This document shows, one piece after another, positions 10,701 through 20,881 of a stretch of DNA of 64,000 nucleotides. The DNA is taken from contig NC_070614.1 in assembly GCF_027172205.1 (NCBI RefSeq), positions 46,440,001 to 46,504,000 of the forward strand, read 5' to 3'. A model generated the notes under the pieces. That model did no database searches, was not told the DNA's origin, and saw only the letters and a program-made list of their open reading frames with translations. Position numbers and translations under genes: made by a program. Position 1 is the first letter of the stretch; each line of letters opens with the position of its first letter. Source of the stretch: Podarcis raffonei (taxonomy: Eukaryota; Chordata; Lepidosauria; Squamata; Lacertidae).

Positions 10701-11511
10701 TAAACCCTGTGTGTGTTCGTACCATGAATCTACCTTTCTTTCCTGTAAGATTGATCCTGTGGCACTGGTATTAAAGATTCTCTAATCTTCTGGGGTTTTT
10801 CCTTTGAAATTGTGTATGTCTTTTTATTTTTGGTAAATTCCCCACCTGGAAAATGGACCTTCGGAAGTGATTTTTTCCCCCTCATGACACTTCTCAACTA
10901 TGATCTTATTCCACCCCACTCCCTAGCCCTGCAATCTTCAATATAGGCAACACGTAAGTATTTTAGAACGGCTTTTATAACATGCAAAATTAATCAAATT
11001 AGCCAATAATAGAAATGACTTGCCATATTTATTGTTTATTTCTTTGAAAAAATTTAAACCCACGATTCAGTCAATAAGATAGTCATTGCCCTCAGACTTA
11101 CAGTCTAAAAGTTACAACACACAAACACTGAGAGGGAGAATGAGGAAAGGACAATCAGCCACTAGTTCTTAGATACAAAGTCCTTATAACTATCAGCTGG
11201 AATGGAAATAGTTGGGAAAGAGGAGGGGCCAAAAGTTGAACGTTTCTTGGCTGAGTCAATGGAGTGCCCCCCTCCATCTGTTGTAGCCTTATGGAATGTC
11301 TGCTGCCAAGTGATAGTTGAGGGAGATGGAGAGCATTTCTCAGGAAAGCTGATGAAGTGGCTCTTCCTTCTATTACACATTGACTTATTATGCAGTAGGC
11401 TTCAAAAAACTTAAACTACCATTTGTAAATTGAATGTTTGGAATAAAATTCTCAAAACATCTGGGCGTTAGAATTCCTGCTCAATGATTGCAGTCATGGG
11501 GTTTTTGTCTA
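10701..11511. other. Non-coding spacer
   Basis: Nothing coding is recognised. A stretch near 11040-11150 (GACTTACAGTCTAAAAG and similar) looks like an old LINE-derived repeat, without enough detail to name it. Confidence 0.4.
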
Positions 11512-11918
11512 TCACATGACGGTGTATGTTTTGACTCCACAGAGTGGAAGTGACGGAGACAGGATGTTTGTGTTACTGCGTTCCGTGAAGTGGGACTATT
11601 GTCCTTTGTTCCCCCCCCCTCTTTGCTGTCTGATGCTAGAGAGAGGGGGAGCCATGTTGCAGTGCTCCGTGTGTGTTTATATGTACTTAAAATAAAGTAG
11701 ATTAGCCAAAATGCTGAGTTGCTGAGCTCTGTTACGGAAGCTGTGAAGAATCTGTGGATCCCTAAGTGTGCCGATGTCTGTTGGCATCGGTCGCTGTGAT
11801 GTTCAGGCAGAAGAAAGCCTTTGAAGCTCCCGAACGATCGACCAGGAGGGAGGGAATATGCCAGTCGGGCATGTGTCTCTGCCAGGGTCCTACTCGAGAC
11901 TAGGACGAGCTCCTGACA
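11512..11918 (+). repeat. Candidate solo LTR (fossil)
   Basis: Begins near TCACATGACGG, has AATAAA near 11691 and ends at CTCCTGACA. The layout resembles a solo LTR, and its start shares CACATGAC with the candidate at 5851-6171. No target duplication was seen. Low confidence. Confidence 0.25.
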
Positions 11919-12271
11919 ATGGGAATGTTTTAAAAGTTCCTATGTTTCCTGGATGTAAGGAAAGTTTCAATATGTTTTTCAAACTCAGGAATGTAACAGG
12001 GAAAAAGAAGGAAGGAAAGAAGGATACATGGGTTCTAGTAGGCTATTGGGCAGAAGGAGGATGCTGTCTCCAATGTCTGAGTGTTGTCTCTTTCATCCTC
12101 CACTGAACAGTGATGGTTATCAGGGCTGGAATTACGTTTGATGAGGCCCTAAGCTACTGAAGGTAATGGGTCCCTTTATATGTCCAGCTGTCCTTTGTCA
12201 ACAACAAATTGTTGCTGTTTTTGTGTGTTGAATATATGCTATATGGTAATTTATGGACCTAATAGGTATCT

Positions 12272-13859
12272 ATGTCCATGGAGTTTTCCTGTCAGGGATA
12301 CTGGAGTGGCTTGCCAGTTCCTGCTCCAGGTGGATCACGTTTGGTCAAAACTCTCCACTATGACCTGTCCATCTTGGGTAGCCCTGCATGGCATAGCTCA
12401 TAGCTTCTCTGAGTTATTCAAGCCCCTTTGCCACGGGAAGGCAGTGATCAATGAAGGGCCAGCAAATTTGGAAAATATGCCAGCAAATTTGGAAAACTCA
12501 GCAGTGGCCAGAGGATTGGAGAAGATCAGTCTACATCCCAATCCCCAAGAAGGGCAGTCTCAAAGAATGCTCTAACTACCGCACAATTGCACTCATTTCA
12601 CACGCTAGCAAGGTTATGCTTAAAATTCTACAAGGTAGGCTTAAGCAGTATGTGGACCGAGAACTCCCAGAAGTGCAAGCTGGATTTCGAAGGGGCAGAG
12701 GAACCAGAGACCAAATTGCAAACATGCGCTGGATTATGGAGAAAGCTAGAGAGTTCCAGAAATACATCTACTTCTGCTTCATTGACTATGCAAAAGCCTT
12801 TGACTGTGTTGACCACAGCAAACTATGGCAAGTTCTTAAAGAAATGGGAGTGCCTGATCACCTCATCTGTCTCCTGAGAAATCTCTATGTGGGACAAGAA
12901 GCTACAGTTAGAACTGGATATGGAACAACTGATTGGTTCAAAATTGGGAAAGGAGTACGGCAAGGCTGTATATTGTCTCCCTGCTTATTTAACTTATATG
13001 CAGAATTCATCATGCGAAAGGTTGGGCTGGATGAATCCCAAGCCGGAATTCAGATCGCCGGTAGAAATATCAACAATCTCAGATATGCAGATGATACAAC
13101 CTTGATGGCAGAAAGTGAAGAGGAATTAAAGAACCTTTTAATGAGGGTGAAAGAGGAGAGCGCAAAATATGGTCTGAAGCTCAACATCAAAAAAACGAAG
13201 ATCATGGCCACTGGGCCCATCACTTCCTGGCAAATAGAAGGGGAAGAAATGGAGGCAGTGAGAGATTTTACTTTCTTGGGCTCCATGATCACTACAGATA
13301 GTGACAGCAGTCACGAAATTAAAAGACGCCTGCTCCTTGGGAGAAAGGCGATGGCAAACCTAGACAGCATCTTAAAAAGCAGAGACATCACCTTGCCAAC
13401 AAAGGTCCATATAGTTAAAGCCATGGTTTTCCCAGTAGTGATGTATGGAAGTGAGAGCTGGACCATAAAGAAGGCTGATCGCCGAAGAATTGATGCTTTT
13501 GAATTGTGGTGCTGGAGGAAACTCTTGAGAGTCCCATGGACTGCAAGAAGATCAAACGCATCCATTCTTAAGGAAATCAGCCCTGAGTGGTCGCTGGAAG
13601 GACAGATCATGAAGCTGAGGCTCCAATACTTTGGCCACCTCATGAGAAGAGAAGACTCCCTGGAAAAGACCCTGATGTTGGGAAAGATGGAGGGCACAAG
13701 GAGAAGGGGGCGACAGAGGACGAGATGGTTGGACAGTGTTCTCGAAGCCACAAACATGAGTCTGACCAAACTACGGGAGGCAGTGGAAGATAGGAGTGCC
13801 TGGCGTGCTCTGGTCCATAGGGTCACGAAGAGTCGGACACGACTAAACGACTAAACAAC
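12272..13859 (+). mobile_element. 5'-truncated Bov-B (RTE-clade) LINE
   Basis: A 1588-base element with the diagnostic Bov-B 3' end (GTCGGACACGACTAAACGAC). It has a perfect 11-base target duplication AATAGGTATCT at 12261-12271 and 13860-13870, inside a hAT MITE. Full-length Bov-B is about 3.2 kb, so the endonuclease half is absent. The long open frame and clean duplication point to recent insertion. Confidence 0.93.
12451..13854 (+). CDS. Bov-B reverse transcriptase (C-terminal two thirds)
   Basis: A 467-codon open frame encoding the RT domain and C-terminal region of Bov-B ORF2, the enzyme of target-primed reverse transcription. Visible RT motifs: NYRTIALISHASKV at about 42-55, QAGFRRGRGTRDQ, FIDYAKAFDCVDH, GVRQGCILSPCLFNLYAEF, and the catalytic RYADDTTLM near residue 213. 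The C-terminal part reads MVFPVVMYGSESWT, WCWRKLLRVPWTARRSN and RGRQRTRWLD. QQIWK occurs twice at residues 4-16 because of a short tandem duplication. The upstream endonuclease domain is missing, so this cannot be a full ORF2. No stops interrupt the frame. Confidence 0.9.
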   Translation: MKGQQIWKICQQIWKTQQWPEDWRRSVYIPIPKKGSLKECSNYRTIALISHASKVMLKILQGRLKQYVDRELPEVQAGFRRGRGTRDQIANMRWIMEKAREFQKYIYFCFIDYAKAFDCVDHSKLWQVLKEMGVPDHLICLLRNLYVGQEATVRTGYGTTDWFKIGKGVRQGCILSPCLFNLYAEFIMRKVGLDESQAGIQIAGRNINNLRYADDTTLMAESEEELKNLLMRVKEESAKYGLKLNIKKTKIMATGPITSWQIEGEEMEAVRDFTFLGSMITTDSDSSHEIKRRLLLGRKAMANLDSILKSRDITLPTKVHIVKAMVFPVVMYGSESWTIKKADRRRIDAFELWCWRKLLRVPWTARRSNASILKEISPEWSLEGQIMKLRLQYFGHLMRREDSLEKTLMLGKMEGTRRRGRQRTRWLDSVLEATNMSLTKLREAVEDRSAWRALVHRVTKSRTRLND

Positions 13860-14011
13860 AATAGGTATCTAAAGCCATTTGCACATAACAAAATATGTAT
13901 TTTATCAAAGTAATTTTTGAACTGAAATACAATTCAGAAGAAGTATATTAATAGTGAATTTTGGTGGCCCCCCAAGAGAGTGGGGTCCTAAGTTGTATCC
14001 TGCACTGATGA

Positions 14012-14992
14012 TTACCCTTCCTTCCTTGGAAAGCTTGTCTTCAGCTTCTTTGTGGTGCATGGGAATCTGGACACGGTGTCTTTCAGGACCTCCTTGACCT
14101 GCTGATTCCTCAGGGTATAGATGAATGGATTGAGCAAGTGGGTGACAATACAGGTCTGGAGGGTCACAGCTTTCTTGAGGCCAAAGGAAAAGCCTTTGTT
14201 GGGCACGATGTACATAAAGATAGCACTTCCATAGAAGACAGAGGCCACCGTGATATGGGAAGCACAAGTGGAGAACGCCTTTTTCCTACCTGTCGTAGAT
14301 GGGATGCGGAGGATGGTGGTGATGATATACAGGTAGGATACCACTGTCAGCATCAGAGAGCTCAAGAGCACAATGGTCGAAAGGGAGAACTCAATCATCT
14401 CCAGGAGGGCAGTGTCAGCACAGGAAAGTCTTATCAGTGGCTCAATGTCACAGAAGAAGTGGTCAATTATGTTAGGACCACAAAAAGGTAGCTTAGAAAT
14501 AATGATGATTGGAGAAAGGACTGAAAAGAAGCCCCCAAACCAGGAGAGAAGCATTAGCTGGATTGTCAAGCGTATATTCATTATGACGGAATAGCGGAGT
14601 GGATTGCAGATAGCAACATACCTGTCCAAGGACATGACAGCCAAGAGGATGAATTCAGTGGTGCCAAGAAAGAAGTAGAAATAACACTGAGCGATACAGC
14701 CAGATACGGATATAGCCTTCTTCTTTGATAAAAAGTCCTTCATCATCTTGGGAGCAATGGCTGTGGCCACCATGGCATCCAGGAAGGACAGGTTACAGAG
14801 AAAGAAATACATGGGGCTGTGGAGTCGGTGGTCAACCCATATTGCAGTAATGATGACCACGTTGCCAGTGATAGTCAACATGTAGACCAAAAGGAGCACC
14901 ACAAAGAAAACAATATCCACCTGCCAGTCTACCGAGAAGCCCAGCAAGATGAATTCATTGACTTTGCTTGTGGTTTGGTTGTTTTTGTACAT
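14012..14992 (-). CDS. OR-3: olfactory receptor, class II, family-6-like
   Basis: A 326-residue odorant receptor in one coding exon. Landmarks: NQT glycosylation site at residues 5-7; TGN at 42-44; SPMYFFLCN at 59-67; Cys99; MSLDRYVAIC at 120-129; HFFCD at 178-182; KAFSTCASH at 238-246; HLLNPFIY at 285-292; a long basic tail. The start follows a strong acceptor (TTATGTTTTTTAG, AG at 15005-15004) by 11 bases. It is divergent from OR-4/5/6 in the coding part, yet its 5' flank is paralogous to that of OR-4. The stop codon TAA (14014-14012) lies inside the target duplication of a hAT MITE, so the whole native 3' flank has been displaced by about 1.9 kb. The protein looks intact. Confidence 0.93.
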   Translation of the reverse strand: MYKNNQTTSKVNEFILLGFSVDWQVDIVFFVVLLLVYMLTITGNVVIITAIWVDHRLHSPMYFFLCNLSFLDAMVATAIAPKMMKDFLSKKKAISVSGCIAQCYFYFFLGTTEFILLAVMSLDRYVAICNPLRYSVIMNIRLTIQLMLLSWFGGFFSVLSPIIIISKLPFCGPNIIDHFFCDIEPLIRLSCADTALLEMIEFSLSTIVLLSSLMLTVVSYLYIITTILRIPSTTGRKKAFSTCASHITVASVFYGSAIFMYIVPNKGFSFGLKKAVTLQTCIVTHLLNPFIYTLRNQQVKEVLKDTVSRFPCTTKKLKTSFPRKEG

Positions 14993-15003
14993 TTGGGAGG
15001 TAC

Positions 15004-15005
15004 CT
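15004..15005 (-). other. Predicted 3' splice acceptor of OR-3
   Basis: The minus strand reads GTTTATGTTTTTTAG then GTACCTCCCAA and the ATG at 14992. Confidence 0.65.
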
Positions 15006-15604
15006 AAAAAACATAAACTGATTTCAATGTGTACTCGTTAAGTAAATGCACTTAACTCAATGTACTCAGGAGATAAATATCTCAAGCACAGATGATACTT
15101 TGATACAGAAGTATAGAGAAAAGAGTGGGGGGGAATGAACAAGGACTTTGTTTTGTTTTCTCTATTAGATGTCCCCATCTAATGGGGTTATAATAGATGT
15201 TCTACTTTTATGAGAGAGGGATATAAACGTATCTAGGGTTCATTTTTTAAAAAGGATTTTGAGTTTCCAGCTTTAGTATATTAAAGGCTAGCTTGTGTTT
15301 AATTTTACTGTCTATGGATTGATCGACCTACATAATTTATTTTTTATGTACACTGCCCAGATAACCTTAGTTGTGTGATGGCATAGAAATACCCTGAATA
15401 ATAAATACATAAATAGTTCTGTATTAGTCTGCAGTGTGACAGGTCAGAGGCTGCAGGAGGGAAACATTAAGCTGTAGCTTAACAAATTTTACTCACAGTA
15501 GACCTGTTGAAATTGAAGGACTTTGCTTAGTCGTGCTCATTAATTGCAATGAGGCCAGTCTGAGTATAATTAATATCGGATACAGTCCACTAAGTACTGA
15601 ACTT

Positions 15605-15606
15605 AC
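15605..15606 (-). other. Predicted splice donor of an OR-3 upstream exon
   Basis: The minus strand reads GAGGAAACACAACTG then GTAAGT. It is matched by the OR-4 flank (20262-20261), where it reads CAACAG then GTAAGT. With the acceptor at 15004 it would give an intron of about 600 bases. Confidence 0.55.
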
Positions 15607-16560
15607 CAGTTGTGTTTCCTCTCTTCTGCCTGTAAAGATATGAAGAAAAGGCCATTTTAAAATGTGTTAAATAAAAAAGTAGAGCGCATAAATCTCATCC
15701 CATCACATAATGACCATTGTACACTCCTGGTAATTGTATTCTAAAAAACAAAACAAAATCTAATAAGAGAAATCAAAGCAAATGCCAAAACAGAAAAGTT
15801 GTGTTCTTCGATGCAGCCTTAGGAGCAACAACGCAGATTTCAGAGCACGTCTATGAGAGTTTTGATGATGTTTGTGTGCTGCTTTTAGTAAAAGTAAAAA
15901 GCAGGAGGTGGGGGGCACAGAATAATAGCAAGAGAAGGCATTCATTCTCACCATTCTTTGTCCCTGATATCTATAGGATATCTATGTGATGAGGTGACTT
16001 CTTTGGTGGTTTCTAACTCAAATTCCCGTAAGTCTTCATTTTCTGTATTTCATTGAGAGCTTCCCAAAGGAATAATGGTTGCAAACAATTAAGAGTTGGT
16101 AGGCAAAATGTTAGACACTTTAGACCAGGGTGGTTAATTTGTCACCATCTAGATGCTGAAGAATTCCCAAATCTTGCTGGCCCATCAGCATAATCAACAT
16201 CAGGGGATATTGGGAGTTGAAGATTCGCACTATGTGGTTTACAACTTCTATTTTCAATACTATTCTATTCTATTTTCTATTCTTTTCTATTTTCAATACT
16301 ATCAGTCCATGTCTACTCAGAGGACACGCCCACTGAATTCAATAGGACTTTCTCCCAGGTAAACATGTACAGGGCTGCAGAGCAAGTCCCATTGAAATTA
16401 ATGTAGCTTTCTTCTGAGGGGACATGCGTAGAATTTCACCATTGGGGATTCAAGATGGTTCGAGCACAGTTCAGAATTGTTTTTCTTGGGTGAGAAGCAA
16501 CAGCAGAAAGTTTGTACTACTGCTACTAGATGGCCTTTGAGGTCCCTTCCAGCTCTTTGA
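15607..16560 (-). other. 5' flank of OR-3, paralogous to the OR-4 flank
   Basis: Roughly 15590-16400 aligns by eye with 20240-21440. Shared landmarks include TTTCCTCTCTT, a shared AAAACAAAACAAAA run, GCAGATTTCAGAG against ACAGATTTCAGAG, and a block around CCATCTAGATGCTG against CCATCCAGATGCTG. It probably contains a non-coding first exon and promoter. About 16527-16560 resembles a CR1 3' end (GATGGCCTTTGAGGTCCC). Confidence 0.55.
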
Positions 16561-18446
16561 TACTAGGTAGGAGACAGTGTGTCTCAGTGGTCACTCAAGA
16601 TTTGTGTGTGCAGGGGGTACAGAGGCATTAACTTTGACCCATTTGTGGCCCTCTGCTGGTCAGGGCAGCAATGCACCTACACCTATGGGGCTACCAAAAT
16701 CCTGAAACTCCTTCAATCCCACTTCTGTCCCAACAAACGCAGTGCTACCACCACTAGGACATGGCTGTATCAGCTCTCATGAGCTGATGGTGATCCTTAC
16801 TTCTCTCTCTTCTAAGGTCACACGAGTAAGGATTCAAAGAATTGGAACAGTAATACGAAAGTGTTTGCATTGGAATAGCAGGTGATGGGGTGAAACAGCC
16901 ATGCAAATGACACTTTGGGTTGTGAATCAGAGTCAATGAAACTTGTGGCTTTGGGAGAGTTACATGGAAGAAAGGCTGGAGAGTTACACATCTTGCTCTT
17001 GGGCTTGAGGTTCCCCATCTTCCTTCTCTTGGCTGTGCTACATGAGATTCCCATGGGGGCTATTATCATCTAGGGTTGGCATATTTCAAAAAATCCAGGC
17101 AAAAAAGTCATTGAGGAGTTGTCCCCCCCCCCAAGTTGTTGGAGCTGCTTTTTAGCTATTTGGAGCTATTTTTCGATAAATCGGCAAAAACAACACTGCC
17201 GACATGACTTGCCCCACGTCCTGGATATGTCCGGGGAATTATGGGCATATGCCAACCCAACCTACTCATTCCTTAATCATCAATTCCATCAGGCCTGACA
17301 AATGATCATCATATTGAAATCCGAGGTAAAGTTGTTCCATTTTCATTTCCTTGGCTGATAGTCAAGGAAAGTTCTGTTCTGCTCTATTTACTGACCCCAG
17401 CAGGAAACAATACTGAGCATGCTTCGTTTTCGTGAACAGAGAATTTGAGGAGGAACCATTTCACCAAAAATTATCCAGGAAGGGGGTCTTGAACAGTTCG
17501 CTGAGGGTGGGGCTCACCATTAACACAGCTTCTTCTCTCTCTACCCACAACCACCACCAAGCTTGCAAGTGGGGGGTGGGCAGCAGCAAGTGTGTTGGGA
17601 GCCTGGCCATTATTTTTCACTCCTCACAGTACCCAGATCTATTGCTATTCTAGGGCATTTTGGTGGTGATGATGAGGGAAAATTTACTACCCTCCACTCA
17701 AAATGATGGGAAATAATTGGGAGGAAAGTCTGCTTCCTTTATTGGGTATGTGTGGATGACATGATTTGTGTGTCTCTCCCCCCCCCAGCCTTCTTGTCAC
17801 CTGACCCAATTTTATACTTCTGTTACTTTAATCTACTTTAGTGGTAACTGATTTTATGAAATCACTTGTTTTCACTTATCCCCTCCCAGAGGATCAAAGT
17901 AAGGATGAGGCACTTTTGGAACAAAACTAGAATTTTATTTACATAATCTTGATGAGAGATACAGATTAATGGGTTCTCTAATAAGGCACAGCTCATTGTT
18001 TCACTCACTCTTTACAGAACTTTATTGAAATTCTCACTTTCAACCTCTCTCTAAACACAACAATGTCTTCTAGAGTGGCTAGTGGTCTGGTCACACTGCA
18101 TTGTCTCTTGAGACAGATGGGTGCCAACATCAACCAATAAAATACTCCCAGTTCCTTCTAAGATCTTTATGAAAGATCCCTCATGAAGATCCCTCATGAA
18201 AATGATCTGGCTTTCCCTGCCTAGCTAACTTCTAATTCAGCCCCAAGCAGGCTCTGAACTGCGCCCTATCTAGGTGCTCTCTAAGCCCTAACAAACATTC
18301 ACTGTCAGAAAAGCCCTATTTGATATTTAAACTGTTGTGTTCTAACTCACTCCTCTCTCCTGATTTGACAATAATAGACCCAGTCTTGATTGGTTTCTGG
18401 GTCAATAGGAGGCTAACCCGGGGTCTGTCCGTTATACCCAGTTAGA
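16561..18446. other. Non-coding spacer with a small MITE
   Basis: No coding gene is recognised. It contains the inverted-repeat element at 17073-17258 and scattered homopolymer C runs. The rest is unassigned. Confidence 0.45.
17073..17258 (+). mobile_element. Small MITE with GGGTTGGCATAT termini
   Basis: The left end reads GGGTTGGCATATTTC. The right end ATGGGCATATGCCAACCC complements to GGGTTGGCATATGCCC. It is a short non-autonomous DNA transposon with no coding. The target duplication is not clear, so the superfamily is left open. Confidence 0.6.
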
Positions 18447-18708
18447 AAAAGAGGAGGAGGAGGAGGAGTTTGGATTTGATATCCCGCTTTATCACTACCC
18501 TAAGGAGTCTCAAAGCAGGTAACAATCTCCTTTCCCTTCCTCCCCCACAACAAACAATCTCTGAAGTGACTGAGGCTGAGAGACTTCAAAGAAGTGTGAC
18601 TAGCCCAAGGTCACCCAGCAGCTGCATGTGGAGAAGCGGGGACGTGAACCCGGTTCACCAGATTACGAGACTACCGCTCTTAACCACTACACCACACTGG
18701 CTCCCAGT
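18447..18708 (-). mobile_element. MIR/CORE-SINE-like element
   Basis: Minus orientation. The tRNA-like head is at the right (complement reads GTGTGGTGTAGTGGTTAAGA, then a GAACCGGGTTCACG-type B box). The conserved core is CTAGCCCAAGGTCACCCAGC near 18601-18620, and the GAGGAGGAGG-type end is at the left. A second good copy lies at 45436-45690. Confidence 0.75.
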
Positions 18709-18945
18709 TACCCAGTTTTCTATTTATAACCATTTTACACGTGGTGATATCTTGCATTTTCAATGTTCATGCAATCATTTGCTGGTGATATAGTAGCTGA
18801 AAGACAGGACTTGTACCCACCTCCCAAAAATACCTTCAGCCCAGAAGAAACACCACAACCAGCAGTCCATCACATACTTGCTCACATACTAATCAACCTG
18901 TACAAACTGAATCATGATGGTGCAATGAAGAAAGGAAAGGATACA

Positions 18946-19890
18946 TCAAAGAGCTTTCCTCTTCTTCAGACAGTCTTTGAAGGCCTCCTTGACCTTCTCA
19001 TTCCTTAGACTATAAATAAAAGGGTTCAGCAATGGGGTAACCATTCCAGTAAGGACAGCAACTGCTTTCTGGACATCCCGAGAGCGTCCCTGGCTGGGTA
19101 AAGAGTACATGAAAATTGAGCTGCCATAAAAAATGGAGGCAACAGTGATGTGAGATGCACAGGTGGAAAATGTCTTTTGCCGACCTTTGGTGGAGTGCAT
19201 GCGCAAGATGGTGACGATGATGTAGATGTAAGAGAGAAGAGTGACAAACAAAGAACTGAGGAGCACCACTGAAGACAGGACTGAAGCCAAAGTTAGATTG
19301 AAATGTACATCATTACAAGAAAGCTTTAGCATTGAAGCATAATCACAGAAGAAATGGTCTATAATATTAGAGCCACAGAAGGATAGTGGATAGAAATAAA
19401 TGAATGGGGCAACAGGAGAAAGGAATCCAGCAATCCAGCAGCCAAAGACCAAATAGGCACAGACCCATCCATTCATGATGATGGCATAGTGAAGTGGTCT
19501 GCAGATGGCAACATAGCGATCAAAGGCCATCACAGCAAGAAGGATGGTTTCACACGTGCCAAAGACAAAGTAGAAGTAGCATTGAGCCACACAGCCCAAA
19601 AAAGAGATGGCCTTGCTCAGGGAAACCATGTCCACCAGCATCTTGGGGATGATAGATGTGACGAAGAAGATCTCCATGAGTGAGAGGTTGCAGAGCAAAA
19701 AGTACATAGGGGTTTGGAGACGCTGGTCCAAACATACCAGTGAGATGATGGTGATATTCCCAGCTACTGTTATCAGGAAAACAACAAGAAGCACCACAAA
19801 AACGATAAGTTCCAGGTGTCTAGGAAGTTGAAAACTAGTTAAGATGAACTCGGCCACTTGCTCCATGCTGCTCTGATTCCTCAGTCCCAT
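18946..19890 (-). CDS. OR-4: olfactory receptor, class II, family-6-like
   Basis: A 314-residue odorant receptor. Landmarks: NQS glycosylation site at residues 5-7; AGN at 43-45; TPMYFLLCN at 60-68; Cys100; MAFDRYVAIC at 121-130 with an intact DRY; HFFCD at 179-183; KTFSTCASH at 239-247; PLLNPFIY at 286-293; a lysine-rich C-terminus (CLKKRKAL). The start ATG at 19890 is the one conserved in OR-5 and OR-6 (MGxxNxSS). It belongs to a tandem group with OR-5, OR-6 and the pseudogene OR-7. Its 5' flank, with a consensus donor at 20262-20261, is shared with OR-3. No inactivating change is seen. Confidence 0.93.
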   Translation of the reverse strand: MGLRNQSSMEQVAEFILTSFQLPRHLELIVFVVLLVVFLITVAGNITIISLVCLDQRLQTPMYFLLCNLSLMEIFFVTSIIPKMLVDMVSLSKAISFLGCVAQCYFYFVFGTCETILLAVMAFDRYVAICRPLHYAIIMNGWVCAYLVFGCWIAGFLSPVAPFIYFYPLSFCGSNIIDHFFCDYASMLKLSCNDVHFNLTLASVLSSVVLLSSLFVTLLSYIYIIVTILRMHSTKGRQKTFSTCASHITVASIFYGSSIFMYSLPSQGRSRDVQKAVAVLTGMVTPLLNPFIYSLRNEKVKEAFKDCLKKRKAL

Positions 19891-20631
19891 GGTGAATGTG
19901 GAGTTGTGGAATGATCAAGCAGAAGAAACACATTCAGACACATGCAATCCATCGGTCAAGGATGTGCTATGTGAAGTACTTTGTTTTGTCTCTCCTGGGT
20001 TTTCCAACGTCCGGCTTCAGTGGATGTCCCCAAGCTTTAATCTTATGAGAGAGGGAGCAAAACTTTTCTCTCTCGACATTCTTCACTGGTCTTTATGTCT
20101 ATGGCCACTCTTTATTTCTCCACTGTATGTTGTATCCAACTAATTTTTACTCACGGTAGACCTGTTGAAAAATAAAGGACCCCAATCATGCTCATTAATT
20201 TCAACTAATATAAGTAGTCTACAATCCATTATTGCCTACAATCTGTTGTTTGCTGAACTTACCTGTTGTGTTTCCTCTCTTCAGCCTGTGAAGAAATAAA
20301 TAAAAAGCTATTTTAATATATGATAAAAAGCAGAGCATTCAAATTTCTTCCCATCCAACAAGGAACACTGGAATCTCCTAGCAATTGTATACTTAAAAAA
20401 ACAAAACAAAACTCCCACTAATAACAGAAATTAAAGTGCATGCAAGAATGTGTTCTTTTGATGTGGCATTAGGAGCAACAATACAGATTTCAGAGTATAT
20501 CTGTCAGAGTTCTGGTAATGTTTGTGTGCTGCTTTTTCTGGAAATAAAAAGGGAAGATAAACACAAGGAGGCAATAGCAGGAGAAAGAAGCTGTTCTTAG
20601 CACTCTTTGTCATGGGTATCTATCATCTAAA
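19891..20631 (-). other. 5' flank of OR-4 with predicted upstream exon
   Basis: Contains CAACAG then GTAAGT on the minus strand (donor at 20262-20261), a full consensus 5' splice site, in sequence paralogous to the OR-3 flank. The acceptor could not be placed with confidence. No repeat is recognised. Confidence 0.5.
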
Positions 20632-20633
20632 GG

Positions 20634-20881
20634 TAAAGGTAAAGGTACCCCTGCCCCTACGGGCCAGTCTTGACAGACTCTGGGGTTGTGCGCCCATCTC
20701 ACTTAAGAGGCCAGGGGCCAGCGCTGTCCGGAGACACTTCCGGGTCACGTGGCCAGCGTGACATCGCTGCTCTGGCGAGCCAGAGCCGCACACGGAAACG
20801 CTGTTTACCTTCCCGCTAGAAAGCGGTCCCTATTTATGTACTTGCACCCGGAGGTGCTTTCGAACTGCTAGGTTGGCAGGC
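20634..20881 (-). mobile_element. Sauria-type SINE, 5'-truncated
   Basis: Minus orientation. The left (3') end is AAAGGTAAAGGTAAAGGTACC. It runs through the CACTTCCGGGTCACGTGG segment and stops at GCTAGGTTGGCAGG, so the tRNA-like head with A and B boxes is missing. It belongs to the 'CCCTACGGGCCAGTCTTGAC' tail subfamily also seen at 27022-27382 and 46809-47165. Confidence 0.82.

Larger units (their letters stand above)
12121..14007 (-). mobile_element. hAT-type MITE, copy 2, split by a Bov-B LINE
   Basis: The same family as 9968-10285 but inverted. The ends are CAGGGCTGGAATTACG and, complemented at the right, CAGTGCAGGATACAAC. The flanking 8-mers are ATGGTTAT (12113-12120) and ATGATTAC (14008-14015), six of eight matching. 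The right-hand 8-mer contains the stop codon of OR-3. The MITE is interrupted by the Bov-B at 12272-13859. Confidence 0.8.

Noticed and set aside
12180-12575. 131-residue frame before the Bov-B RT frame
   Set aside because: It starts in the hAT MITE and runs into non-RT reading of Bov-B. It is a shadow frame.
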